DNA from: Bacillota bacterium
Lineage (GTDB): Bacteria; Bacillota; Clostridia; Peptostreptococcales; Acidaminobacteraceae
Direction: 5' to 3'
Length of the DNA: 64,000 nucleotides
Assembly (NCBI GenBank): GCA_025210655.1
Contig: JAOARG010000015.1
Location: forward strand, 62,001 to 126,000
In this document: positions 8,644 through 17,130 of the stretch, in pieces
Layout of the letters: each line of letters begins with the position of its first letter
Numbering within the stretch: position 1 is the first letter of the stretch
Position numbers and translations under genes: made by a program
Notes under the pieces: generated by a model
The model's database searches: none
What the model was told of the DNA's origin: nothing
Seen by the model: only the letters and a program-made list of their open reading frames with translations

Positions 8644-9312
8644 ATGAGATCTGAAAGTAGACTTGAAGAAATATCTGATGGAAAAGTATATGATGTTAAG
8701 GATATGGTAAAAGCTGACGCAGGGGAATGTGACGGATGTAGTGCATGTTGTCACGGGGTAGGAGATTTATTCTCTTTATCACCATATGATATATATATGA
8801 TAAGCATTAATGAAAAGGTTACTTTTGAGGATTTACTTAATGATAAAATTGAGTTGATTACTGAAGAAAAGATATCTTTACCACATTTGAAAATGTATGG
8901 TGATGAAGATAAATGTAGTTTTTTGAATGAGGAGGATAGGTGTTCTATTCATTCAAGTAGACCAGGAGTATGTAGGCTTTTTCCTTTAGGAAGAGTTTAC
9001 GAAGATAATGATTTGAAATATTTTCTTCAGACAGGTGCATGCACCAAGCCTAAATTGAATAAAATTAAGGTTAAAAAGTGGATTGGAATAAGTAATTATA
9101 AGGAAAATAAAAAATTTGTACTTGAGTGGTATAAATTAATAAAAGCTTTAAGATTTAGATTGAAATTTGTTAGGGATGAAGAGGAACTAAGGGAAATTAA
9201 CGGTTATTTAATTGATGTTTTCTACAAAACATCAGCTAGTACAGATGAAGAGTTTTACGACTACTTCCACTCTAATTTAGCAAATGCAAAATCTAAACTT
9301 GGAATACTATAA
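8644..9312 (+). CDS. YkgJ-family cysteine-cluster protein
   Basis: 222 residues. The N-terminal CxxCxxCC motif (C29, C32, C35, C36) and the later C91, C100 (CSFLNEEDRCSIH) and C110 (RPGVCRLFPLG) define the zinc- or iron-chelating YkgJ-type domain. Its biochemical role is not established. It sits 35 bp after marR in the same direction with GAAGGG as ribosome binding site. A second protein with a related Cys-rich start, FliB, is encoded at 41.3 kb. No membrane segment or signal peptide is present. Confidence 0.82.
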   Translation: MRSESRLEEISDGKVYDVKDMVKADAGECDGCSACCHGVGDLFSLSPYDIYMISINEKVTFEDLLNDKIELITEEKISLPHLKMYGDEDKCSFLNEEDRCSIHSSRPGVCRLFPLGRVYEDNDLKYFLQTGACTKPKLNKIKVKKWIGISNYKENKKFVLEWYKLIKALRFRLKFVRDEEELREINGYLIDVFYKTSASTDEEFYDYFHSNLANAKSKLGIL

Positions 9313-9326
9313 TAGGTAAGTGAAAT

Positions 9327-9893
9327 ATGAATTTTATTATTACAGAAAGACTAAAATTAAAATTTGCAAGTATGAATGACAGGAAAAAAGTTTATGATCT
9401 AATGATTTCGCCAGAAATATACAGCAAAATGTTTAGTGAAAAATTTCCTCCTCCTACTTGGAAAGAATTTTGTGATGAGGGTGATCATTACTTCACTGGA
9501 GAAGCTAATAAAAAGGGAAGTTACTTACTTATAGAATTTGAGAATGAAGTAATAGGTAGTTTTTGCTTTACTTGTGAGTATGAAAAAATTCCATACACTG
9601 AACTTGATATTTGGATGGGTAAGTTGAAATATACTGGTAAAGGTTTAGGTAGAGAAGCAATTAATGCTGTGATAAGTTTTGTAGAATCTCAGTATAATAT
9701 AGGAACATTTATCATTAGGCCATGGAAAAATAATATAAATGCCATTAAGGCATATAAGAAATGTGGGTTTGAAGAAGAAGAATTTGATATTACTATGTAC
9801 TATAGTGATAAAAGACTTTCTTATTATAAAGATGGATATTATGGGAAAAATGAAACTTGTAATTTAATAAGAACTAAGGGGCAGTCTATTTAA
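9327..9893 (+). CDS. GNAT-family N-acetyltransferase
   Basis: 188 residues. The acetyl-CoA binding loop is seen in GKGLGREAINAV (104-115), followed by RPWKNNINAIKAYKKCGF (131-148), the Asn-Ala-Tyr-Gly-Phe pattern of the Acetyltransf_3/8 group. LDIWMGKLKYTGKGLG resembles aminoglycoside 6'-acetyltransferases and RimJ-like enzymes, but residues deciding the substrate cannot be judged by eye. It starts 14 bp after the Cys-cluster gene and its stop codon lies inside a terminator hairpin, so it closes the marR transcription unit. Confidence 0.85.
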   Translation: MNFIITERLKLKFASMNDRKKVYDLMISPEIYSKMFSEKFPPPTWKEFCDEGDHYFTGEANKKGSYLLIEFENEVIGSFCFTCEYEKIPYTELDIWMGKLKYTGKGLGREAINAVISFVESQYNIGTFIIRPWKNNINAIKAYKKCGFEEEEFDITMYYSDKRLSYYKDGYYGKNETCNLIRTKGQSI

Positions 9894-9913
9894 TAGATTG
9901 TCCTATCTTTTTT
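9879..9913 (+). terminator. Intrinsic terminator overlapping the GNAT stop codon
   Basis: GGGCAGTCTA pairs with TAGATTGTCC (one G-T wobble) around TTTAA, followed by TATCTTTTTT. The hairpin includes the last codons of the acetyltransferase gene. Confidence 0.7.
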
Positions 9914-9967
9914 GGGGGAAATTTTGGGAAATGGGTATTATTAATAAATAGGCTGGGGGAAAAATGT

Positions 9968-11893
9968 ATGAAAAAGTTTTGTGTACTTTTATTAATAATT
10001 CTTATATTTCAAAATTTAATGATATATGATAAAACTTATGCTGATGATAGTCTCAAAAGTATTCTTATGCTAAATTCTTATCATGATGGTTACTTGTGGA
10101 GTAATGAAACTAAGGATGGTCTTAATGATGCATTGAATGAAAAAGAGTATGACTATTACTTAAGAATAGAGCATATGGATACAAAGAATATTTCTAGTGA
10201 TGAGTACTGGCTAAAACTTGTTGAACATTATAAATATAAATTTGATAAGGATGAGTTTGATTTAATAATTGCAGCAGATGATAATGCTGTAAAGTTTTTA
10301 TTAAAGCACGGTGATGACTTGTTTGGAGATACACCTGTATTTTTCAGTGGTGTAAATACCCTTGAAACCCACGACTTTTCAGATGCAGATAATTACTATG
10401 GTGTAGTTGAAAAGCATTCTATTTTGGAAACTACAAAAGTAGCTCAAAAGTTAAATCCTAACATTAAAAATATATACCTAGTGACTGATGATTCAATAAC
10501 TGGGAAGGCAACTAAAAATGATGCAGAAAATGATTTTAAAACAATGAATGAGGATGTTATTCTACATACTTTTGATGATATGTCTTTTAAGGAAATACTA
10601 GATAGGGTAGGGCAACTAAATAGGGAAGACAGTATCGTAATTCACTCATATTTTGTTGTAGATACTAATGGGGATTCTTATCCACTTGAATATACCGCTA
10701 GAAGAGTAATTGAAGAGTCAAGCGTACCTGTTTTTGGGATATTTAAATTTGGTTTTGGAGAAGGTAGTGTAGGGGGAATGTTACTAGAAGGTTATACTCA
10801 GGGTTACAGGGTAGGAAATATGGTAACAGATTACCTATCAAATGGTCAGGTTCTTGGGGATCGATTTATAGTAGATTCAAGTTTTAATAGATATTATTTT
10901 GACTACAATGTCATAAAGGAACTAGGATATAATATTGATCATTTGCCAAGTGACAGTATCCTTATTAATGCTCCAGTATCTTTTTATGACAAACACAGGA
11001 ATGTTATTAATTTTAGCTTGGCTGTGGTTGTATTACTAATGATATATGTTTATATTCTTAGAAGACAAATTAAGTATCAAACGAATAATATAATAAAGAC
11101 ACAAACGCAGCTGATAGAGACCGAGCAAATGGCCTCTTTGGGACGTTTAGTTGCTGGAGTAGCTCATGAAGTAAATACACCTATTGGTATAGGGGTATCC
11201 TTATCTTCCCTGATAAAGTCAGAGACAAATAAAATTACTAATAGATTAAGGAATAAAAAATTATCACAAGGAGTCCTTGTAGATTATTTAGACAAAATGG
11301 AAGAAAGTTCTGAACTTATGGAGAGTACTATGAACAGAGCTTCTGAACTTATTGAGAACTTTAAGCAAGTATCGGTTGATCAAACTGTAAATAAGAAAAG
11401 AACTATTGAGCTAACACAGTATTTTAAGGATGTATTCTCCAGTCTTCATAGTGAAATGAAGAATAAAAATATAAAAGTAGAGATAAAAAGTGAAGAGGAA
11501 ATTAATTTGTTTTGTAGTACTGGTACCATGTATCAGATTTTACTTAATTTAGTCATGAATTCAATTAAGCATGGTTTTGAAGAAAAAAATGAGGGAAATA
11601 TTATTATTTCTCTTTCAAAAATCAATTATGACGACAGAAGAAAAAGTGTGAAAATAGTTTATAAAGATGATGGAAAAGGAATAGCAAATGATTTATTAGA
11701 CAAAATTTATGATCCTTTCTTTACGACTAAGGGTAATGATGGAGGTACTGGACTGGGTCTTAATATTGTTCACAAACTAGTCACTGAAAAACTTGGTGGT
11801 GAAATAATCTGTCGAAGTGAAGAAAATCTTTACACAGAATTTGAAATCATAATTCCTATGTTGAAAAGTATGCCAAATACTTATTATTGTTAG
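9968..11893 (+). CDS. Sensor histidine kinase with extracellular ABC substrate-binding-type domain
   Basis: 641 residues. A signal-anchor (1-25) leads to an extracellular region (about 30-345) resembling the ABC_sub_bind/TrpX-like periplasmic fold (SILMLNSYHDGYLWSNETKDGL; DDNAVKFLL; PVFFSGVNT). A membrane helix lies at about 348-364, then a coiled coil and HisKA with LVAGVAHEVNTPIG (H400). The HATPase has YKDDGKGIAND and GTGLGLNIV. The architecture suggests that a small molecule bound outside controls kinase activity. No response regulator gene is next to it, so it is an orphan; the REC protein at 1.7 kb is the only one in the window. Ligand unknown. Confidence 0.88.
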   Translation: MKKFCVLLLIILIFQNLMIYDKTYADDSLKSILMLNSYHDGYLWSNETKDGLNDALNEKEYDYYLRIEHMDTKNISSDEYWLKLVEHYKYKFDKDEFDLIIAADDNAVKFLLKHGDDLFGDTPVFFSGVNTLETHDFSDADNYYGVVEKHSILETTKVAQKLNPNIKNIYLVTDDSITGKATKNDAENDFKTMNEDVILHTFDDMSFKEILDRVGQLNREDSIVIHSYFVVDTNGDSYPLEYTARRVIEESSVPVFGIFKFGFGEGSVGGMLLEGYTQGYRVGNMVTDYLSNGQVLGDRFIVDSSFNRYYFDYNVIKELGYNIDHLPSDSILINAPVSFYDKHRNVINFSLAVVVLLMIYVYILRRQIKYQTNNIIKTQTQLIETEQMASLGRLVAGVAHEVNTPIGIGVSLSSLIKSETNKITNRLRNKKLSQGVLVDYLDKMEESSELMESTMNRASELIENFKQVSVDQTVNKKRTIELTQYFKDVFSSLHSEMKNKNIKVEIKSEEEINLFCSTGTMYQILLNLVMNSIKHGFEEKNEGNIIISLSKINYDDRRKSVKIVYKDDGKGIANDLLDKIYDPFFTTKGNDGGTGLGLNIVHKLVTEKLGGEIICRSEENLYTEFEIIIPMLKSMPNTYYC

Positions 11894-11910
11894 TTTGAGG
11901 ATGGTGACTT

Positions 11911-12615
11911 ATGGATGAAGAAAATAAAATAAAACCTTTGTATGAAAAGGAAATTCAGTGTCCTATATGTGATTATAAGTTTATGGTTACAAAGACTAGG
12001 GGGAAATTTTTGAAGTTAGATAGTAGAGATACTGATAACTGTCCATATTATGAGGGGATTAATCCTATTTTGTATACTGCTTATATATGCCCAGAATGTG
12101 GATACGGAGCCTTAGAAAGACATTTTTCAGATGTTACGGTTAATGGAAAAGCGGAGGTGAAAAAGCAAATCACTCCTAAGTGGAAACGAAGAGAGTATCA
12201 TGGGGAAATATCTGTTGAAAAGTCAATTGAAATTCATAGAATAGTTCTTTTAAATTATACTGTAATGCATTATCCTTATGATGAAATAGGAAAACTGTGT
12301 CTCAAAATTTCTTGGCTCTATAGATATTTGAAGAGTCCTAAGGAAACTGAATTCTTAGTTAATGCATATAAAATGTTTGAAAAAGCCTATTCAAATGAAC
12401 CATTGGAAGAAAACCCTAAAAATGAAGCCAATATTTTATTCTTGATGGGGGAAATTGCTAGACGTCTGGAGAAATTTAAAGAGTCAATAGAATGGTTTGG
12501 AATAGCACTTAAGTCAGATGGAATGAAAGAAAATCCTGCTCTAGAGAAACAAGCAAGGGAACAATGGAATGAGGCCAAACAACAATATAAATCCCTTGAA
12601 AAAAATAAAGAGTAA
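11911..12615 (+). CDS. DUF2225 zinc-ribbon protein with TPR-like C-terminus
   Basis: 234 residues. Two CxxC pairs, C17-C20 (CPICDYKF) and C60-C63 (CPECGYG), mark the DUF2225 N-terminus. The C-terminal half is helical and TPR-like (ANILFLMGEIARRLEKFKESIEWFGIALKSDG). The family is common in Clostridia and its function is unknown. It follows the sensor kinase by 17 bp with a GAGGATGGTG ribosome binding site, so the two are probably cotranscribed, which hints at a role near signalling. That is inference. Confidence 0.8.
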   Translation: MDEENKIKPLYEKEIQCPICDYKFMVTKTRGKFLKLDSRDTDNCPYYEGINPILYTAYICPECGYGALERHFSDVTVNGKAEVKKQITPKWKRREYHGEISVEKSIEIHRIVLLNYTVMHYPYDEIGKLCLKISWLYRYLKSPKETEFLVNAYKMFEKAYSNEPLEENPKNEANILFLMGEIARRLEKFKESIEWFGIALKSDGMKENPALEKQAREQWNEAKQQYKSLEKNKE

Positions 12616-12635
12616 TAAAGTATTAGAAATTTTTA

Positions 12636-12833
12636 GTTACTTGAAAATTATATTTATAATTTCCTTCGGACAGGTTAAACAATCCTGCTGCGCAGGACCA
12701 TCAAATCCTTTCTTAAAAGGATTTGACTTTGTTCGTTACTAGGAAATTATATTTATAATTTCCTCCGGACAGGTTAAACAATCCCGCTGTGCAGGACCAT
12801 CAAATCCTTTCTTAAAAGGATTTGACTTTGTTC
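12636..12833. repeat. Two tandem 99-bp structured repeats
   Basis: Unit 1 is 12636-12734 and unit 2 is 12735-12833, nearly identical over their length. Each unit holds three inverted repeats in the same order: AAATTATA/TATAATTT, TCCTGC/GCAGGA (a T to C change weakens it in unit 2) and the perfect 11-bp TCAAATCCTTT/AAAGGATTTGA with a CTTA loop. No open frame of note. The unit was not seen elsewhere in the window. It lies between the DUF2225 gene and the methyltransferase promoter. Confidence 0.85.
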
Positions 12834-12851
12834 GTGTAAGGAATTTTTAAT

Positions 12852-12879
12852 TTGACTAATACTTGTATTGTGATATAAG
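12852..12879 (+). promoter_or_regulatory. Promoter of the methyltransferase gene
   Basis: TTGACT (12852-12857), 16 bp, TATAAG (12874-12879). It begins 18 bp after the tandem repeat and rules out a longer N-terminus for the gene, because an upstream in-frame TTG lies inside the spacer. Confidence 0.55.
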
Positions 12880-12913
12880 ATTGTGTAGACAAAGTGAAAC
12901 GGAGTGTGGCAAT

Positions 12914-13543
12914 ATGGATAAGAAACAATCTAAAGCAATTAGGTATGACCAGATGGTATTGAATCCATCTGATGATAAGTTAGGTTTATTCACTGCATAT
13001 GATGAGATCTTAACTGAGACAAGAAGAATTATCTATGAGAAGAATCCGAAAAGAGTTATGGAAGTAGGATGTGGTACTGGAAATCTTTGTGGTCCTTTAA
13101 GTGAAAAAATCGATGTGCTAGGAATAGATAATAGCTTAGAAATGATAATGAGAGCAAAAGAAAAATATAATTACATGCATTTTAAATACACAGATTTTTT
13201 AAATGAATATGAGTCGATTAAAGAATTTGATTTAATTGTTTCTTCTTTTTTTATTCATTGCTTGAATGGCGATGATAGAAAGAAAGCACTTAGAAAAATG
13301 GTTAGAATGCTTGGGGAAAACGGAAAAATAGTAATTGTAGATTATATGTATGAAAACCATGATGAAATGGAGAATTTACATAGTAAATTCTCTTGTCAAG
13401 AGGATTTAGTTGAATTTCTTAATAAGAAAGATTTTCCCATTGTAAATAATCTTAAAGAATGTTTTTTGGATGAATACTACATATTTAAAGCGAGACATTT
13501 TGTTAATTTTACATGGATTATAGAAATTGAAAAAAGAAAATAA
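12914..13543 (+). CDS. Class I SAM-dependent methyltransferase
   Basis: 209 residues from the ATG at 12914 (ribosome binding site CGGAG). Motif I is VMEVGCGTGNLCG (48-60), the acidic residue after beta-2 is D72 in LGIDNS, and later motifs are FDLIVSSFFIHCL and MVRMLGENGKIVIVDYMYEN. The layout matches small-molecule methyltransferases of the Methyltransf_11/25 group, such as YrrT-like enzymes. The substrate cannot be assigned. It is a monocistronic gene between its own promoter and a strong bidirectional terminator. Confidence 0.87.
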   Translation: MDKKQSKAIRYDQMVLNPSDDKLGLFTAYDEILTETRRIIYEKNPKRVMEVGCGTGNLCGPLSEKIDVLGIDNSLEMIMRAKEKYNYMHFKYTDFLNEYESIKEFDLIVSSFFIHCLNGDDRKKALRKMVRMLGENGKIVIVDYMYENHDEMENLHSKFSCQEDLVEFLNKKDFPIVNNLKECFLDEYYIFKARHFVNFTWIIEIEKRK

Positions 13544-13568
13544 GGATGCCAATAGGCATCCTTATTTT
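13539..13568. terminator. Bidirectional terminator between convergent genes
   Basis: AATAAGGATGCC (13539-13550), AATA loop, GGCATCCTTATT (13555-13566): a perfect 12-bp stem flanked by A- and T-rich ends, serving the methyltransferase and the convergent secreted-protein gene. Confidence 0.85.
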
Positions 13569-13571
13569 ACT

Positions 13572-15152
13572 TTAATAACTTTTGTATAGTTGCAAAATAG
13601 TGGTGAATTCATTTGGGCATTGGTCATATAGTTGCTGTAGAGTGACTATATCACCACCATTATCTCTAATTCTTGATAATTGGTCATAAGCATCTGATTC
13701 TAAAAATATTCCTAATTCTAGTAAAGCACTGTTGTTTCCTACAATATCGAATATTCTTTCATGACATTTAGTCATATAGAAACTTTTGTCGTAGTTTTGT
13801 TGAGAAAATGGTTTAGAGAAATCTATTCTTTCTCTCATTCTTTGCTCATATTCTGCTTTAGCGCGGGCTTTTTCTTCTATAGCCAGTTCGTTTGCAGTAC
13901 CTAGAATCTCTTCTTCCAGTTCTTTCTGCTGTTTATTTTTCAAGGCTAGCTGATACTCAAACCAAGAGTTGTAGCCATTAGCTTTAGCAATATTAGCTCT
14001 TTCTTTTTTTGCCTCATCAACATACTGTAATATATTTTTATTGATATTATCAGCAGTCCCCATATAACTTTCACATTTGATTTTGAATTCTTTCACAATA
14101 GCTTCAGTTTCATTTTTTATTTGATAAAATTCTTTCATCTTTTTCTCTTCGTCTATAGCTCCTACATAACTAGGTACTATTGTTGTTTTCGATGCATAAG
14201 CCTGCAACTGATCTGCAACTTTGTAAGCTAGTGGAGTAAGCTCTGGATGACTTATATTATTTTGACTAAATGCTGAAAATGGATCATCAGTTGTAAAATC
14301 TGGTCTAATAGTTTTTACTTCCGTAGTTTGGGAATACAGATTTGAATTTGGTATACCATTAATATAAGTGTCAGCACAACTACTTACTATTTTAAATTTT
14401 TCTTCAAACATTTCAGCATTTTCATAATGTATCCTTATACTATCCTCAACATCCCTATCAACTTCATCATCAATTATTATGTCGAATTCTCTCATTAACA
14501 TAAATTCAAATGCAGTTTTATAGTTTTTAATATAACCATCTTCATATTCTTTGTAAGTATTTTGATGTGTTATCAGCTTTTCTTGGCTATCTGGATAATA
14601 TTTTCCAGCATAAACATTCATTCCTCGTAGCTCACCAAGCATGAAGTCTATATCATCAAGAGCGTTAAGTATTTCAGTAGTTGTTTGAAAATCATAATTT
14701 CCTACATTATTAAGTTTGTCCAAACTTTTTTTATAATCTTTAATGTGTTCTTCAAAATTACTAAAGTCATCTGGAGTAACATAATGAGAACCCTTTAATA
14801 CTTCTTGCTGCATCATTTTCATTTGATCGTATATTTTCCTAAGATCATCTAGATATTCTGGCAATAAGTAATCATATCGTTCTTGTGGAGTTAAGCTCTG
14901 GAAGTAATTTTGAAATTCTTCCTCTTTCTTTTTTAATACCAATTGCTCAGCTGCATTAAGTTTATTATTGATTTCCTCTTGATTTACTTCTATGTTTTCA
15001 GTGTTAATTTGTGGAGTGCTTTCTATGTAAGAAGTGTCATTGTGATTAGTGTTATTACTTGAAGCTGGGAAAATAGAATTTCCAAAAGTAAAGCTAGGTG
15101 TAACCATGGTACATAGTACAAGACCTGTAATCAAAGTGTTTCTTAATTTCAT
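13572..15152 (-). CDS. Secreted coiled-coil protein of unknown function, paralogue 1
   Basis: 526 residues, ATG at 15152 with AAAGGAGG. A signal peptide (about 1-25) precedes a low-complexity Asn/Thr/Glu stretch and a largely helical body. It is clearly homologous to the next gene along its whole length: PQERYDYLLPEYLDDLR, FEFMLMREFDIIID, TDDPFSAF, HPELTPLAY, KANGYNSWFEYQLAL, MRERIDFSKPFSQQNY, GGDIVTLQQLYDQCPNEF. I recognise no named domain. No lipobox, sortase motif or catalytic signature was seen, so it is probably exported and soluble. One Cys lies in the signal peptide and several are in the mature part. Tandem duplication is evident. Confidence 0.8.
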   Translation of the reverse strand: MKLRNTLITGLVLCTMVTPSFTFGNSIFPASSNNTNHNDTSYIESTPQINTENIEVNQEEINNKLNAAEQLVLKKKEEEFQNYFQSLTPQERYDYLLPEYLDDLRKIYDQMKMMQQEVLKGSHYVTPDDFSNFEEHIKDYKKSLDKLNNVGNYDFQTTTEILNALDDIDFMLGELRGMNVYAGKYYPDSQEKLITHQNTYKEYEDGYIKNYKTAFEFMLMREFDIIIDDEVDRDVEDSIRIHYENAEMFEEKFKIVSSCADTYINGIPNSNLYSQTTEVKTIRPDFTTDDPFSAFSQNNISHPELTPLAYKVADQLQAYASKTTIVPSYVGAIDEEKKMKEFYQIKNETEAIVKEFKIKCESYMGTADNINKNILQYVDEAKKERANIAKANGYNSWFEYQLALKNKQQKELEEEILGTANELAIEEKARAKAEYEQRMRERIDFSKPFSQQNYDKSFYMTKCHERIFDIVGNNSALLELGIFLESDAYDQLSRIRDNGGDIVTLQQLYDQCPNEFTTILQLYKSY

Positions 15153-15222
15153 AGTGTCCTCCTTTAATTTTATTCATCATATCAAGTGTAACATATAATT
15201 AAATAATTGGGAATAATAGTAT

Positions 15223-15257
15223 AAAAAAGAAAAATAGGGTGCCCTATGGACACCCTA
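15223..15257 (-). terminator. Terminator of the upstream paralogue gene (minus strand)
   Basis: On the minus strand TAGGGTG...CACCCTA (15257-15235) is followed by TTTTTCTTTTTT. It ends the 15292-16851 gene, so the two paralogues are separate transcription units. Confidence 0.8.
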
Positions 15258-15291
15258 ATATTTATTAATCTTGTAATATGAGGTTAATAAA

Positions 15292-16851
15292 TTATTGATA
15301 TGATCTATATAATCTAAGAATAGTTGCAAATTCAAAAGGATTTTGATCAAATAACTGTTGCATAGTTTCAATATCCCCACCATTTGAACGTATTTGGAAT
15401 AATTGATCGAAAGCATCTGAATCTAGAACCATTCCTAGTTCAACCCATCCGCTTCCTTGTCCAAAAGTACTCTCAAGTCTTTCTTGAGACTTTTGCATAT
15501 AGAATTTCTTATTGTAATTTTGCTGTGAAAGAGCTTTAGAGAAATCTACTCTTTCTCTCATTTTCTTTTCATAAGCAGCCTGTGCTCTAGCGCGTCTCTC
15601 TTCTTCTATCTTTTTTTGTTCTAGCGCAAGTTCACTTGCTTGATCCATAATTTTACTATTCTTTGCTTCTTCAGCCTTTTGCTCAAGGGCTAATTGATAC
15701 TGGAACCAAGAATTGTATCCATTGGCCTTGGCAGTTTCTTCTCTTTTAGCTTTTACTTCAGCAACGTTCTTTAGAATATTTTGATCGATTTGTTCAGCTG
15801 TTTTCATAGCTTCTTTACATTCTTTTTTAAACTTACTTAGAGCCGAACTAGCTTCTGATTGGGCTTCTTCCATTGCTTTTTTTGATTCTTTTTTTCTTTT
15901 GCCTTTATAGTCGTATGTGAACATTTTTGTTTTTTCAGCAGCGGTTTTTATTTTGCTAATAGTTTCATATGCTAGGGGAGTAAGCTCAGGATGCTCGTCC
16001 GCATACCCTCCGAAAGCTGATGCAGGATCATCTGTCTTAAGACTAAGTCCTAGAGATTCAGCATCAGTAGCTTTTCTGAATAAATCAGAGTTTGATTTAC
16101 CCTTAGCATAAGACTCACCACATTCTATAACTCCATTTAGGGCTTCTTCAAAAGCCTCGATGTTGTTATTGTGTGCAATTATACTTTCTTGTAAATATCT
16201 ATTAACTTTTTTGTCAATTTTGATATCAAACTCTCTCATTAAATAGAATTCAAAAGATTTAGTATAGTAATCATTATAAGCTTTGTCATATGTATCATAC
16301 TGGTCGCTGTACTTTTTAGTCATATTTACATCTGTATCATTATAGCCACCAACAAAAGTGCTAATAAACATCATTGATTTATTCATAGATTGAATAGAAT
16401 CAGCGGCTTGATATAAGTTTTGAGTTGTATCAAACTGATGAGCTCCAACTTGACCTAATTTATCCAAACTCTTTTTAAAGCTTTGGATTTTGTAATCAAA
16501 TGAGTCAAGATTAATATCTCCAACGCTTCTATTAGTCATTATTTGCTCATGCATCATAACCATTTGTGAATAAAGCATTCTTAGTTCTTCTAGGTAACTC
16601 GGTACTAGATAATCGTACTTTTCTTGTGGAGCCATAGCTTGGAATTTAGCTTCAAGAGCTTTTTTTTCTTCCTCTTCAACTAGTCTTGCTGCTTTGTTAA
16701 TTTGCTCCTGTACATCTGCATCAGAAACAGTTTGTTCTGCTTGAACTGTAGTACTTTCTACTACAGGTGTTACGCTACTTGCAAAAGCAGATCCTGATGA
16801 TGCTAATAGACCAATAATACAAGCGCTTGCAATCCATTTTCTTAATGTCAT
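15292..16851 (-). CDS. Secreted coiled-coil protein of unknown function, paralogue 2
   Basis: 519 residues, ATG at 16851 with AAAGGATGAT. The signal peptide ends near AFA-S (residue 25). The body shares the conserved blocks of paralogue 1: PQEKYDYLVPSYLEELR, EFYLMREFDIKID, KTDDPASAFGG, HPELTPLAYE, AKANGYNSWFQYQLALEQK, MRERVDFSKALSQQNY and GGDIETMQQLFDQNPFEFATILRLYRSY. A Glu/Lys/Ala-rich helix near 400-440 is likely a coiled coil. It has no Cys in the mature N-terminal half and fewer rare codons than paralogue 1, so it may be the more highly expressed. Function unknown. Confidence 0.8.
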   Translation of the reverse strand: MTLRKWIASACIIGLLASSGSAFASSVTPVVESTTVQAEQTVSDADVQEQINKAARLVEEEEKKALEAKFQAMAPQEKYDYLVPSYLEELRMLYSQMVMMHEQIMTNRSVGDINLDSFDYKIQSFKKSLDKLGQVGAHQFDTTQNLYQAADSIQSMNKSMMFISTFVGGYNDTDVNMTKKYSDQYDTYDKAYNDYYTKSFEFYLMREFDIKIDKKVNRYLQESIIAHNNNIEAFEEALNGVIECGESYAKGKSNSDLFRKATDAESLGLSLKTDDPASAFGGYADEHPELTPLAYETISKIKTAAEKTKMFTYDYKGKRKKESKKAMEEAQSEASSALSKFKKECKEAMKTAEQIDQNILKNVAEVKAKREETAKANGYNSWFQYQLALEQKAEEAKNSKIMDQASELALEQKKIEEERRARAQAAYEKKMRERVDFSKALSQQNYNKKFYMQKSQERLESTFGQGSGWVELGMVLDSDAFDQLFQIRSNGGDIETMQQLFDQNPFEFATILRLYRSYQ

Positions 16852-17130
16852 AATATCATCCTTTCATATGCGTAGTTAAAGAAATGATATCAAAAAAATA
16901 TAGCAATATCAAGAGCAAAATACATTTTTTTCAATTATAATTAATATATAGTTATAATTGAAAATAATATTGCTAGGAAATATCATAGTTAGTAATGATT
17001 AAGGGATGATAAAAAAGGAAGCCATTTTGGGAAGGCTAGAAATCACTTGAAAGAAAATGTAAAGAGTTAAACATAGAATAGTAAAGTATTTACAAAAAGT
17101 GTCGATACTGTAATAGTAGGAGGTGGTACC
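16852..17130. other. Divergent intergenic region with AT-rich inverted repeat
   Basis: This gap separates the secreted paralogue (leftward) from the coiled-coil gene (rightward). TTTTCAATTATAA (16928-16940) and TTATAATTGAAAA (16952-16964) form a perfect 13-bp inverted repeat with an 11-bp AT loop. It could be an operator or a bidirectional terminator. GATATTGCTAT-like sequences flank it on both sides. No clear -35/-10 pair could be chosen for either gene. Confidence 0.5.

Noticed and set aside
12636..12833. Possible CRISPR array
   Set aside because: Only two units, 99 bp each and directly adjacent with no unique spacers; no cas genes nearby.
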